Below are positions 53,057 through 61,750 of a stretch of DNA of 64,000 nt, piece after piece. Position numbers and translations under genes: made by a program. The stretch comes from Paenibacillus agricola. Its GTDB lineage: Bacteria; Bacillota; Bacilli; Paenibacillales; NBRC-103111. The stretch is from positions 372,001-436,000 of the forward strand of contig NZ_JAAOIW010000001.1 in the NCBI RefSeq assembly GCF_011440305.1, given 5' to 3'. Below the pieces are notes generated by a model. The model saw only the letters and a list, made by a program, of their open reading frames with translations. It searched no databases and was not told the DNA's origin. Position 1 is the stretch's first letter; each line of letters starts with the position of its first letter.

Positions 53057-53920
53057 ATGCTTCTATCAACAGCTCGTATTACGTTTTTAGGCGCCGGATC
53101 GATGTCCGAAGCCATTCTTCGCGGTTTAACATCGGGACCAGTGGGTAATCCACAACAAATCACAGTGTTGAACCGTTCGAATACAACACGTCTTCAGCAT
53201 CTGCAAGATACCTATGGAATCAGCATTGCTGTGGAGGTGGCAGACCGTTTGCAAGCCATTTCGGATGCTGATGTCATTGTTGTGGCATTTAAACCAAAGG
53301 ATGCTATTGAAGGATTGCAAGCTCTCATCTCATTGTTAAAGCCTACGCAGCTGTTAATTTCTGTTATTGCCGGCTTATCGATCCCTACTATAGAAACGAT
53401 TCTTAGCACATCAGGCCAGCCCATCGTACGCACGATGCCGAATACATCCAGCTCTATAGGGCTTGGTGCTACAGGCATTAGCTTCTCCAAAACAACCACG
53501 CCTGCGCAGCAGCTGCTCGCTAAAGAGATGTTTGCTTCGACTGGTATTGTCACTGAGGTGGAAGAAGCCAAGCTTGATATTATAACCGGGCTTTCCGGAA
53601 GTGGACCCGCTTATATTTATTATATGATGGAAGCGATGATTGAAGGCGGAGTCCGCGGCGGACTTACCCCTGAAGCAGCACAGCAATTAACCGTCCAAAC
53701 CGTGCTGGGGGCCGCAAGTATGATCCAACAAACAGGTGAAGCTCCTGCCGACCTTCGTCGCAAGGTGACTTCCCCTAATGGAACCACCCAAGCCGCAATT
53801 GAAATGCTTGATAACCATCAATTTGCCATTGGCGTCACCAAAGCAGTCTTACGCGCTGCGGAACGTGCAGGTGAGCTAGGTAAAACGATTAATTCCGAAG
53901 CGAAAGCAAACAAATTCTAA
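53057..53920 (+). CDS. proC: Pyrroline-5-carboxylate reductase
   Basis: A 287-residue NAD(P)H enzyme for the last proline step. It has the Rossmann start ITFLGAGSMSEAILRGL, IVVAFKPKDAIEG, VRTMPNTSSSIGLGATGIS and the signature LSGSGPAYIYYMMEAMIEGG, then KVTSPNGTTQAAIEML. AAGGAG precedes the ATG. Its stop is 17 bases from the TTG start of mtnW, so transcription very likely continues. Confidence 0.96.
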   Translation: MLLSTARITFLGAGSMSEAILRGLTSGPVGNPQQITVLNRSNTTRLQHLQDTYGISIAVEVADRLQAISDADVIVVAFKPKDAIEGLQALISLLKPTQLLISVIAGLSIPTIETILSTSGQPIVRTMPNTSSSIGLGATGISFSKTTTPAQQLLAKEMFASTGIVTEVEEAKLDIITGLSGSGPAYIYYMMEAMIEGGVRGGLTPEAAQQLTVQTVLGAASMIQQTGEAPADLRRKVTSPNGTTQAAIEMLDNHQFAIGVTKAVLRAAERAGELGKTINSEAKANKF

Positions 53921-53937
53921 TTAAGCAGGTGAATGTT

Positions 53938-55233
53938 TTGACCTCCACTTATTGTGCCGCTACATACCGCTGTTATGATGAAAAAGCTGATTTTGACAAG
54001 AAGGCTCTTAGCATTGCTGTAGGTTTAACCGTAGGCAGTTGGACCGATCTGCCTGAAGCAAAGAAAGCCGATATGGAACGCCATCTTGGCAAAGTGATTA
54101 GTGTAGCTGTCCATGAACCTGAGGGCCCGGGCGAAACAGCAGCCCACCGTTACGCGGATATCCAGATTGCTTACCCGGATGTTAATTTCAGCCGTGATAT
54201 CCCTGCACTGCTAGTTACTGTATTCGGCAAATTGTCGATGGATGGTCGCATCAAGCTCATTGACCTCTCCTTCTCCGAGCCTTTTTTGTCCGCGTTCAAC
54301 GGACCTAAATTTGGTCTTCAAGGTGTTCGTAAGCTGTTGGGAGTTCCAGAACGCCCGCTGCTTATGAGTATTTTCAAATCGGTAATCGGCCATGATTTAC
54401 CCACACTGCGCGAGCAGTTTTACCTGCAGGCGCTGGGTGGCGTCGATTTGATCAAAGATGATGAAATCCTCTTCGAGAACCCGCTGACTCCACTGGAGCG
54501 CCGTGTTGAGGCTTGCATGGAAGCCGCTGCGGCCGCTGAACGCGAGACGGGGCAAAAGCTACTATACGCCGTAAACTTAACCGGTCCGACGTTTAGCCTA
54601 TTGGATCAAGCCCGCAAAGCGATCAACGCAGGAGCCAATGCGCTATTATTCAATGTACTAGCCTATGGCTTCGACGTGCTAAATGAGCTCAGCCGCCACC
54701 CAGACATTAACGTGCCGATTATGGCGCACCCGGCTATGGCAGGTGCCTTATATCCCTCGACCTATCATGGGATATCCGCCAATGTTTTACTCGGCAAGCT
54801 AATGCGGCTAGCGGGAGCAGACCTAGTGTTATTCCCTTCGCCTTATGGCTCAGTCGTCATGCCACGCGAAGAAAACATCGCCATCAAGCATGCCCTGCTC
54901 ACCGAGCAATGGGCGGATTATGGCTTCCAGCAAGAGGCGGACCAGGCTGGTGCTGCACCATCCCGCCCTACTCTCTTGCTGCGCAGTTCTTTCCCGGTTC
55001 CATCGGCAGGCATCCATCCAGGCTTGGTTCCACTCATCCTCAAGGATTTTGGCAGCGACGTGGTCGTGAATGCCGGTGGCGGGATCCATGGCCATCCGAT
55101 GGGCACGGTTGCCGGTGGCCAAGCATTCCGGCAAGCGATTGAAGGCTGCTTAGCAGGTCAATCCCTGCACAGCTACGCGCTCCAGCATCCTGAATTACAA
55201 GCAGCGATCCAAGCTTGGGGACTTAAAGAATGA
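53938..55233 (+). CDS. mtnW: 2,3-diketo-5-methylthiopentyl-1-phosphate enolase (RuBisCO-like protein)
   Basis: A 431-residue RuBisCO-like enzyme of methionine salvage. Marks are IAVGLTVGSWTDLPEAKKAD, IQIAYPDVNFSRDIPALL, the LQALGGVDLIKDDEI segment, YAVNLTGPTFSL, LFPSPYGSVVMPR and NAGGGIHGHPMGTVAGG. Order and length match B. subtilis MtnW. The start is TTG at 53938 after AGGTGA; the GTG at 53929 overlaps the ribosome site. It is only 17 bases after proC and overlaps mtnX by an ATGA. Confidence 0.94.
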   Translation: MTSTYCAATYRCYDEKADFDKKALSIAVGLTVGSWTDLPEAKKADMERHLGKVISVAVHEPEGPGETAAHRYADIQIAYPDVNFSRDIPALLVTVFGKLSMDGRIKLIDLSFSEPFLSAFNGPKFGLQGVRKLLGVPERPLLMSIFKSVIGHDLPTLREQFYLQALGGVDLIKDDEILFENPLTPLERRVEACMEAAAAAERETGQKLLYAVNLTGPTFSLLDQARKAINAGANALLFNVLAYGFDVLNELSRHPDINVPIMAHPAMAGALYPSTYHGISANVLLGKLMRLAGADLVLFPSPYGSVVMPREENIAIKHALLTEQWADYGFQQEADQAGAAPSRPTLLLRSSFPVPSAGIHPGLVPLILKDFGSDVVVNAGGGIHGHPMGTVAGGQAFRQAIEGCLAGQSLHSYALQHPELQAAIQAWGLKE

Positions 55234-55889
55234 GCCGCAAGCAGATTATCTTTTGCGACTTTGATGGCACTATTACGGTCAATGATAATATCGTAGCGAT
55301 CATGAAGCATTTCCAGCCTGAGGGCTGGGACGCTCTGGTCGAGCAGGTGATTTCCAAAACCATTTCGATCCGCGAAGGCGTAGGCCGTATGTTTGCCTTG
55401 CTTCCAACCTCTCGCAAGCAGGAGGTTGTTAACTATGCGATTCATAACGTAGTCATTCGTGATGGCTTTAACGAGCTATTAGCCTACTGCGAGGAGCAAG
55501 CTATTGAATTTTATGTCACTAGTGGCGGTATTGATTTTTTTATTTATCCGGTATTGGCTGCCTTTCCGATTCCAACCGACCATATCTATTGCAATTCAAG
55601 TAATTTTGATGGCAGCCATATTGAAATATTATGGCCGCATGCCTGTGATGAGCATTGCCATAACGATTGCGGCATGTGCAAAACTACGATTATTAGGCGC
55701 TATAGCCCTGAGGAATACGAACGTATAATGATCGGCGATAGCATTACTGATTTTGAAGGAGCGAAGCTGGTGGAAACGGTATTTGCCCGTTCCCATTTAA
55801 TTGGCCTGTGCGATGAATTAGCGTTAAATTATTACCCTTTCGAGGATTTTCATACGATTATTCAACGGTTAAAGGAGATGCGAGCCTAA
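55230..55889 (+). CDS. mtnX: 2-hydroxy-3-keto-5-methylthiopentenyl-1-phosphate phosphatase
   Basis: A 219-residue HAD-family phosphatase following MtnW in methionine salvage. The nucleophile motif is FCDFDGTITVND (residues 8-19), YVTSGGIDFFIYPV holds motif II, and IMIGDSITDFEGAKL is motif IV. A His/Cys-rich insert, ACDEHCHNDCGMC, may bind metal. The ATG overlaps the mtnW stop, and its stop overlaps the mtnB start (TAATG). Confidence 0.93.
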   Translation: MSRKQIIFCDFDGTITVNDNIVAIMKHFQPEGWDALVEQVISKTISIREGVGRMFALLPTSRKQEVVNYAIHNVVIRDGFNELLAYCEEQAIEFYVTSGGIDFFIYPVLAAFPIPTDHIYCNSSNFDGSHIEILWPHACDEHCHNDCGMCKTTIIRRYSPEEYERIMIGDSITDFEGAKLVETVFARSHLIGLCDELALNYYPFEDFHTIIQRLKEMRA

Positions 55890-56539
55890 TGACGAACCAT
55901 TCCGAGCTGCGTTTGGAGGATAAAATGCAGGCTTTTGCCGAGCTGCGTGAGATCAAAACAACACTGGCAGCCAAAGGCTGGTTTCCGGCAACCAGCGGCA
56001 ACCTTTCCATCCGTGTCGGTGGCTTTACACCTGAGCAATTCACCTTTGCGATTTCGGCAAGCGGCAAGGATAAATCCGTAAACACGCCTTCGGATTTTTT
56101 GCTGGTCAATGAACAAGGGCAGCCGACCGATGCCACGGGGCTAAAGCCTTCTGCGGAAACGCTGATCCATAAAGAAATTTATCGATTGACGGGCTGCGGA
56201 GCGATTCTGCATGTCCATACTGTGTTTAACAACCTTGTATCCGAGCTATTTTGGGAGCGTAAATCGATTCCCGTGGATGGTGTCGAATTGATTAAAGCCT
56301 TTAATATTTGGGAAGAGGAAGCACATATCGAAATCCCCATTCTTCCCAACTATACCGATATTCCACGGATCGCCGAGCTCGTTGAGAACGCTATTGTTCC
56401 TAGGGTACCAGGCATTATGCTGCGTAAGCATGGTATATACGCTTGGGGTGCCAATTGCTTTGAAGCCAAACGTAATTTGGAGGCCTTCGAATTTTTATTC
56501 GAGTATGTGTACCGCCTCCAGCTTTTGAATAAATCTTAG
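55889..56539 (+). CDS. mtnB: Methylthioribulose-1-phosphate dehydratase
   Basis: A 216-residue class II aldolase-fold dehydratase. The N-terminal GWFPATSGNLSIRVG and the zinc ligands in ILHVHTVFNN and MLRKHGIYAWG fit MtnB. It acts just before MtnW. The start overlaps mtnX. In B. subtilis mtnD follows mtnB, but here the operon ends and a two-component system follows, so acireductone dioxygenase is missing from this locus. Confidence 0.93.
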   Translation: MTNHSELRLEDKMQAFAELREIKTTLAAKGWFPATSGNLSIRVGGFTPEQFTFAISASGKDKSVNTPSDFLLVNEQGQPTDATGLKPSAETLIHKEIYRLTGCGAILHVHTVFNNLVSELFWERKSIPVDGVELIKAFNIWEEEAHIEIPILPNYTDIPRIAELVENAIVPRVPGIMLRKHGIYAWGANCFEAKRNLEAFEFLFEYVYRLQLLNKS

Positions 56540-56636
56540 TCAATTCATGATCCCAACATCCTCCCGACACATTGGCAGCTTATCATCTACTACATAGCAA
56601 AACATCTGTAACGATTTTTAGCAAAGGGTGGCCACT

Positions 56637-57320
56637 ATGAAAAAAATTCTTCTGGTCGAAGACGAACCACTGATTGTTCGAGTTTTAACCGCTTATTTAC
56701 GCGCTGTCCCCTTTGATATAGATGTAGCTGTAGATGGTGAGGAAGCCTTATTAAAATTCAACACAGGCAAACCTGATCTTGTGCTGCTTGATGTGATGCT
56801 TCCTAAGCTGGATGGTTGGGCGGTGCTGGTTAAAATCCGTGAAACAAGCCCTTGCCCTGTAATCATGTTGACGGCTAGAAGCGATCTACAGGATCGTTTG
56901 AATGGCCTTGATGGCGGTGCAGATGACTATATGCCCAAGCCTTTTGTCCCTGATGAGGTTATCGCCCGTATTAAAGCGGTTCTCCGCCGGCCTGTACAGG
57001 TCTTACATAACGACCAGCAAATTTCCTTTGGAGCGTTAAAAATCGATCTGAACGCGCGCCATGTTTCACTAAATGGTGTCGAAATTAGTTTAATTCCACG
57101 AGACCTTGCCCTACTGATTTTTTTGGCTGAGCATCCCAACCAATTTTTCACGAGAGAGCAGTTGATCGACCATGTATGGGGAATGGATTATGATGGGAGC
57201 GACCGGGCTGTAGATTTAGCCATTAAACGACTGCGTAAAGCATTAAGTCATTATTCCCAAGACGAGGGTGAAATTAAGACACTTCGTGGAACGGGGTACC
57301 AATTTAGTGTTCAAAAATAA
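56637..57320 (+). CDS. OmpR-family response regulator
   Basis: A 227-residue regulator. The receiver domain (1-115) has LVEDEP, the phospho-acceptor in LVLLDVMLPKLDGW (about residue 51), LTARSD and KPF. The C-terminal winged helix has TREQLIDHVWGMDYDGSDRA and a late LRGTGYQFS. The ATG at 56637 is used, with AAGGGTGG just upstream. The gene overlaps the histidine kinase gene by 14 bases, forming a two-component pair. Confidence 0.93.
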   Translation: MKKILLVEDEPLIVRVLTAYLRAVPFDIDVAVDGEEALLKFNTGKPDLVLLDVMLPKLDGWAVLVKIRETSPCPVIMLTARSDLQDRLNGLDGGADDYMPKPFVPDEVIARIKAVLRRPVQVLHNDQQISFGALKIDLNARHVSLNGVEISLIPRDLALLIFLAEHPNQFFTREQLIDHVWGMDYDGSDRAVDLAIKRLRKALSHYSQDEGEIKTLRGTGYQFSVQK

Positions 57321-58770
57321 GGGCAAAAAAATATCGATACTTCAATACTGGACGCGCAGATATTTAATTACGCTTTTTATCGGCTTGCTCTTAATCGGCA
57401 TCGTTTCAATAAGCTGGGTGCGCCATATGAGCATCCAGAATAGGCTCCAGCTTCTTCAGGTATTCACGCAGGACATCGCTGATCGGGTCGAGGTAGTGAA
57501 TGGACGGATGCTCCCGGACGATAAGTTTCCCCAGATGATCGAGAATCGAAAAGGTTTTTTTCAATTAGAGGATGGCTTTAAGGTTGATATTGTTGATAGG
57601 ATTGGTAATACCGTATTTGATATTCCCGGACCGCCGCCCGCTAAGGCACCACCACCACCACCTTCTACTGACGAACCGCCACCACCAAGGGAGAATTCTC
57701 CAGCAAAGTCACCACCACCCCGTATTCCCTCTACGAAGCTGGAGGATAACACTTATATCATTTCCACCTCGGTGATGAATGGGCCTGACATCGTAGGAAC
57801 GGTTCTGTTAACTACAACCAAACGCAGTATCAATCAAGTTAACCAAGAATATAAGCTGGTTGCCCTAGTCCTAAGCGGATTTGCTTTACTCGGTTGGCTT
57901 GTTATTTATTTAATATCCAAAAAATTATCCTCCCCGATCCGGCTTGTTGCCGAAGCGGCTAAACAGGTTAAAGGTGGTAACTATCAGATCGAGCTGCCCG
58001 TAGATGCCAAAGAGCTTGAAATTGACGAGCTCTTCCATTCCTTTAAGGAAATGGCTACGCGATTAAACCAGCTGGAGGACTTACGGACGGAGATGCTAGC
58101 CGGGGTAACCCATGAGTTAAAAACACCCTTAACCTCCATCCGTGGTTTGGTTTATGCCGTTAAGGATAAAATCGTTACGGGCGAAGAAGCCGATGAATTT
58201 CTCGATATTTCCATTAAAGAAACAGACCGCTTGCAGCATATGGTGAATGAGCTGCTTGATTTTAACTCCTTCGTTGCCGGAGTAATCTCATTAAACCCTG
58301 AAAAGCTAAAGATGAATATACTTATTCGGGAAATGGTTTACCAATGGAGCCTTATACATCAGAATGATGATTTATCGCTTCAAGTATTTTTACCAGATAT
58401 ACAGCTAGAAGCCCTTGGCGATACCTCGCGTATCCAGCAAATTATGATTAATTTATTGAGCAATAGTAAAGAAGCGATGGGTGCGGCGGGATCGATCGAA
58501 GTGACGCTTTATCCAGTAGCTCCAGACCGTGTAGCGATTGATGTGAAGGATAGCGGCTGTGGCATCCCTCCCGCTGAGCAAAGTCTTGTCTTTGAGCGTT
58601 TTTATCGTGGGGATGACAAGAAGCATAAGCTACGCGGGCTTGGACTTGGGCTTGCCTTCAGCAGCTCTTTGGCCAAAGCGATGGGCGGTGAGCTAAGGCT
58701 CAAGGAAAGCTCATCGAACGGGACTACGTTTACTCTCACGCTTATCAAAACGGCAGAAAAAAAAGCCTAA
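57307..58770 (+). CDS. Sensor histidine kinase with a proline-rich extracytoplasmic segment
   Basis: A roughly 487-residue membrane kinase. A first helix (ITLFIGLLLIGIVSISWV) is followed by an outer sensor loop of about 140 residues. This loop contains a Pro-rich stretch (bases 57629-57723; runs such as APPPPPSTDEPPPP). Next come the second helix (VLSGFALLGWLVIYLIS), HAMP, HisKA with the phospho-His in GVTHELKTPLTS, and a HATPase domain (NLLSNSKEAMG, DSGCGIPP, RGLGLGLAF). GTG starts at 57268 and 57307 are possible; I prefer 57307. Pro-rich coding in this loop suggests a stalk or ligand-binding extension. Confidence 0.9.
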   Translation: MFKNKGKKISILQYWTRRYLITLFIGLLLIGIVSISWVRHMSIQNRLQLLQVFTQDIADRVEVVNGRMLPDDKFPQMIENRKGFFQLEDGFKVDIVDRIGNTVFDIPGPPPAKAPPPPPSTDEPPPPRENSPAKSPPPRIPSTKLEDNTYIISTSVMNGPDIVGTVLLTTTKRSINQVNQEYKLVALVLSGFALLGWLVIYLISKKLSSPIRLVAEAAKQVKGGNYQIELPVDAKELEIDELFHSFKEMATRLNQLEDLRTEMLAGVTHELKTPLTSIRGLVYAVKDKIVTGEEADEFLDISIKETDRLQHMVNELLDFNSFVAGVISLNPEKLKMNILIREMVYQWSLIHQNDDLSLQVFLPDIQLEALGDTSRIQQIMINLLSNSKEAMGAAGSIEVTLYPVAPDRVAIDVKDSGCGIPPAEQSLVFERFYRGDDKKHKLRGLGLGLAFSSSLAKAMGGELRLKESSSNGTTFTLTLIKTAEKKA

Positions 58771-58802
58771 AGCTTTAGAGCTAATAGGCTTTTTTTTCTG
58801 CC
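58752..58802. terminator. Bidirectional terminator overlapping both converging genes
   Basis: GGCAGAAAAAAAAGCCTA (58752-58769) and its exact complement (58785-58802) form an 18-bp stem with a 15-base loop. The A8/T8 runs serve both directions. The stem covers the last codons of the kinase gene and of the SulP gene. Confidence 0.85.
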
Positions 58803-60514
58803 GTCTGCCCCATAGACAAATATGTACATTCGCGAAAAGCAAAATGCTTGCAGCCCCTGCATTTATCGTTATCCAATTGTTGTAATGCATGGCTAATAGC
58901 CATACCCGTATGGTCAAAGAAGTGCTCCTCTCCGATAACCTCATCCAGCTTGTTATGTTTAATCATCGATAAAGGCTGGGGCTGGATCGAAGAAATAAGA
59001 GCAACCCTACCTGTTTTTACGAAATCCTTAATAATGCTGGAAAAATAAGCTTCACCCGTCGTATCCATAAAAGGCACTTTGCCCATACGCAGCAGCAAAA
59101 TTTTCGAATCCTTCAACAGGCTACTACGAATCGACTTGTCAAATACAGTGGCATCACCGAAAAAAAGCGGTCCCTCAATCGTATAAATATGGATCTGTGG
59201 GCAATCATGCTCTTTGCTCACCATATGCGCTTTCACTTTTTCATGCTTAATGGTCCGGTCTGGCAGCACCTTCACCACAATTAAACCTTCACCCATCCGC
59301 TTTACGAATATAATGACCGCCAATACAAGCCCAACTTCAACCGCAACCGTTAAATCCGTCAAAACCGTTAGTCCAAATGTGACTACAAGAATCACGGAAT
59401 CGCTTGTTTTTGTTTGAACGATATGCATAAATTCTTTGCGTTCACTCATATTCCAAGCGACTAGCATCAGGATGGGCGCCATGCTCGAAAGCGGAATATT
59501 AGAGGCCAGTGGTGCAAGCGCAACTAACACAAGTAAAACGATAACACCGTGGATAATCCCTGATAACGGCGATACCGCACCATTTTTAATGTTCGTAGCC
59601 GTTCTTGCAATCGCACCTGTTGCCGCAATACCCCCAAATAACGGCGTGATCATATTGGCAATGCCTTGGCCAACCAGCTCTCGGTTACTATTATGGCGAC
59701 TTCCGGTCATGCCATCTGCGACAACCGCAGACAAAAGAGATTCGATCGCGCCCAGCAGCGCAATGGCAAAAGCTGCGGGCAGCAGCATGCGAATTCGCTC
59801 CCAGGATAACTCAGGGATATGGAAGCTTGGCAATGTGTTAGGGATCGAACCAAATGCGGAGGCAATCGTCGCCACTTGGCCCTCATAGCAAACGTAGGCA
59901 ATCAAGCTGGAAACAACGATTCCGACTAACGAAGCGGGAATTTTAGACATATACTTAGGGGCAATGATAAGGGTAAATAGACATATAGAGGCCGTAAGCA
60001 CACTATAGCCGTTAGTAGTTGAAAGGTGGGCAAGCAGTTCTTTTATATTCGCATAAAAATCCTCATGCTTCTCGATATCCCGCAAGCCAAAAAAGTTGGC
60101 GATTTGACCTATAAAAATAATGACAGCAATCCCCGAAGTAAACCCGATGGTTACAGGCTTGGGTATATATGTAATGACTGCTCCTAGCTTGCATAAGCCT
60201 AATACCACTAATATTACGCCCGCAAGAAATCCGGCGATCAGCAAATTCTCATAACCATATTGCATAACAATGGCAAATAATATGGGAATAAAGGCTCCTG
60301 TGGGTCCACCAATTTGATATTTGGATCCGCCAAAAAGCGAAATAAGAATACCCGCTATAATCGTGGTATAAATCCCATACTCCGGCTTGACGCCTGCCGC
60401 TATAGCAAAAGCCATTCCTAGCGGAATGGCGACGATACCGACTATCGTTCCCGAGAGCAGGTCTTTACGAAAGCTGTTGGTATTATATCCTTCAAATCGG
60501 CCATAAAATCGCAT
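58781..60514 (-). CDS. SulP-family inorganic anion transporter
   Basis: A 577-residue membrane protein with the SulP/SLC26 arrangement. An N-terminal segment RKDLLSGTIVGIVAIPLGMA and about twelve to fourteen helices (about 20-410) are followed by a cytoplasmic STAS domain (about 435-550; ILLLRMGKVPFMDTTGEAYF). A C-terminal tail has a Cys pair (DKCRGCKHFAF). Known relatives carry sulfate, bicarbonate or other anions; the substrate is unknown here. AAGGT precedes the ATG at 60514. The STAS ending overlaps the bidirectional terminator. It lies downstream of an ArsR-type gene with matching operator motifs. Confidence 0.9.
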   Translation of the reverse strand: MRFYGRFEGYNTNSFRKDLLSGTIVGIVAIPLGMAFAIAAGVKPEYGIYTTIIAGILISLFGGSKYQIGGPTGAFIPILFAIVMQYGYENLLIAGFLAGVILVVLGLCKLGAVITYIPKPVTIGFTSGIAVIIFIGQIANFFGLRDIEKHEDFYANIKELLAHLSTTNGYSVLTASICLFTLIIAPKYMSKIPASLVGIVVSSLIAYVCYEGQVATIASAFGSIPNTLPSFHIPELSWERIRMLLPAAFAIALLGAIESLLSAVVADGMTGSRHNSNRELVGQGIANMITPLFGGIAATGAIARTATNIKNGAVSPLSGIIHGVIVLLVLVALAPLASNIPLSSMAPILMLVAWNMSERKEFMHIVQTKTSDSVILVVTFGLTVLTDLTVAVEVGLVLAVIIFVKRMGEGLIVVKVLPDRTIKHEKVKAHMVSKEHDCPQIHIYTIEGPLFFGDATVFDKSIRSSLLKDSKILLLRMGKVPFMDTTGEAYFSSIIKDFVKTGRVALISSIQPQPLSMIKHNKLDEVIGEEHFFDHTGMAISHALQQLDNDKCRGCKHFAFRECTYLSMGQTAEKKAY

Positions 60515-60533
60515 TTGCTTACCTTCTATCTTT

Positions 60534-60591
60534 ATATTTGATTATTTGAATATACAGAAATTATATTACTCCCACGTTTATGTATTGTCAA
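60534..60591 (-). promoter_or_regulatory. SulP promoter with ArsR-like operator
   Basis: TTGACA (60591-60586), a 17-base spacer and TAATAT (60568-60563) lie on the minus strand. The motif TATTTGAATAT (60543-60553) follows at the expected transcription start and is repeated at 61018-61028 upstream of the ArsR gene. Confidence 0.6.
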
Positions 60592-60594
60592 TCG

Positions 60595-60631
60595 AAAAAA
60601 GGCATCCAGTGCAACCATCCAACTGGATGCC
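60595..60631 (-). terminator. Terminator after the ArsR-type gene
   Basis: GGCATCCAGT (60601-60610) pairs with ACTGGATGCC (60622-60631); on the minus strand a TTTTTT follows. It separates the regulator from the SulP transcript. Confidence 0.8.
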
Positions 60632-60657
60632 ACTGAACGCCTATCCCTTTCATCAAT

Positions 60658-60987
60658 CTATGATTCTTTACGCATCACTTCAAGCAAGGATATCGCATCA
60701 ACCAGATGGTTGTCGAAGATCTGCTTCGTTACACTTAATAGCTCTTTAATCAACGGATCTCTTAGTGAATAAACCACTGTAGTTCCGTCTTTTTTGCCGT
60801 AAACTACATTTTTGCTGCGCAGTACGGCAAGCTGCTGAGAAACAGCGGAGCCTTCAGATTCCAATAAGGCTTGCAGCTCATTGACATTTTTATCCTCTAC
60901 ACTCAGGATCTCAAGAATTCGTATTCGCATAGGATGAGCCAATGCTTTATAAAAATCCGCTTTAAAATTTGGGATGCTTTGATTCAT
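60658..60987 (-). CDS. ArsR/SmtB-type winged-helix regulator without cysteines
   Basis: A 109-residue repressor. FYKALAHPMRIRILEILS (about 12-29) and the helix-turn-helix VNELQALLESEGSAVSQQLA (about 34-53) followed by LRSKN are typical of the family. The beta-wing is NVVYGKKDGTTVVYSL. There is no cysteine at all, so thiol-metal sensing or persulfide sensing as in BigR/SqrR is excluded. Start at 60987 follows AGGGGAG. Shared TATTTGAATAT motifs upstream of this gene and of the SulP gene point to control of both. Confidence 0.88.
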   Translation of the reverse strand: MNQSIPNFKADFYKALAHPMRIRILEILSVEDKNVNELQALLESEGSAVSQQLAVLRSKNVVYGKKDGTTVVYSLRDPLIKELLSVTKQIFDNHLVDAISLLEVMRKES

Positions 60988-61005
60988 GAAGGACTCCCCT
61001 TTATC

Positions 61006-61028
61006 CAAATATCTGCATATTTGAATAT
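61006..61028. promoter_or_regulatory. Inverted repeat upstream of the ArsR-type gene
   Basis: CAAATAT-CTGC-ATATTTG (61006-61023) is a perfect inverted repeat and the 11-base TATTTGAATAT (61018-61028) is shared with the SulP promoter. Confidence 0.65.
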
Positions 61029-61059
61029 CATAACACAGTTGAAAAACTTTTACATTTGC

Positions 61060-61716
61060 TTAGCTGCCGTATTCACTTGGATTCGTGCTCCAAGCACGCA
61101 AAGCATCCAAATCCTGCTGCTGGATGCTGCCTTGCTTTAAAGCTACATCAAGTAGAATCGAATAATTCGTTAAGGTTTCAAACGGGATGCCCGCGCCTTC
61201 AAAGGCTGTTGTCGCTTTCTCGAATTGATAAGAGAAAATGCCCAATACCGCCAAAGCCTCGGCGCCAGCATCGTTAACAGCCAAAGCTACCTTCAACGAG
61301 CTTCCTCCCGTAGAAATTAAGTCTTCGATCACAACTGTCTTCTGTCCTGGCTTAATGCTGCCCTCGATCAGGTTTTCTTTGCCATGACCTTTGGCTTTGT
61401 CACGTACATAAACCATTGGCAGGTTCAGCTTTTGCGCAACCCAGGCTGCATGCGGGATACCGCCCGTTGCTGCTCCGGCAATAACCTCCGCATCCGGAAA
61501 ATTGTCACGGATTAAGGCTGCGAAGCCTTCAGCTATGGCATCACGGATGTCGGGATACGAGATCGTCAGCCGATTATCGCAATAAATCGGCGACTTCAGT
61601 CCCGAAGTCCAAGTGAAAGGCTGGTTAGGGCGCAAGGCAACCGCCCCAATCTTCAATAGTGCTTGGGCAATTTGCTCCGCTAGCTGCGGGTCCGTCTTAA
61701 TCGTTTGAATACTCAT
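61060..61716 (-). CDS. pyrE: Orotate phosphoribosyltransferase
   Basis: A 218-residue enzyme that joins orotate to PRPP. The PRPP loop is VVIEDLISTGGSSLK. Other marks are IGAVALRPNQPFTWTSGLKS, IAGAATGGIPHAAWVA and VRDKAKGHGK. A GGGGAG lies ten bases before the ATG at 61716; the ATG at 61722 is also possible. It is downstream of pyrF by 34 bases in a minus-strand pyrimidine operon. Confidence 0.95.
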   Translation of the reverse strand: MSIQTIKTDPQLAEQIAQALLKIGAVALRPNQPFTWTSGLKSPIYCDNRLTISYPDIRDAIAEGFAALIRDNFPDAEVIAGAATGGIPHAAWVAQKLNLPMVYVRDKAKGHGKENLIEGSIKPGQKTVVIEDLISTGGSSLKVALAVNDAGAEALAVLGIFSYQFEKATTAFEGAGIPFETLTNYSILLDVALKQGSIQQQDLDALRAWSTNPSEYGS

Positions 61717-61750
61717 CGTCATATCGCTCCCCAAATTTTTATGGTTGGTA

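Noticed and set aside
60658-60987. BigR/SqrR-type persulfide or metal sensor
   Set aside because: The protein contains no cysteine, which those sensors need.
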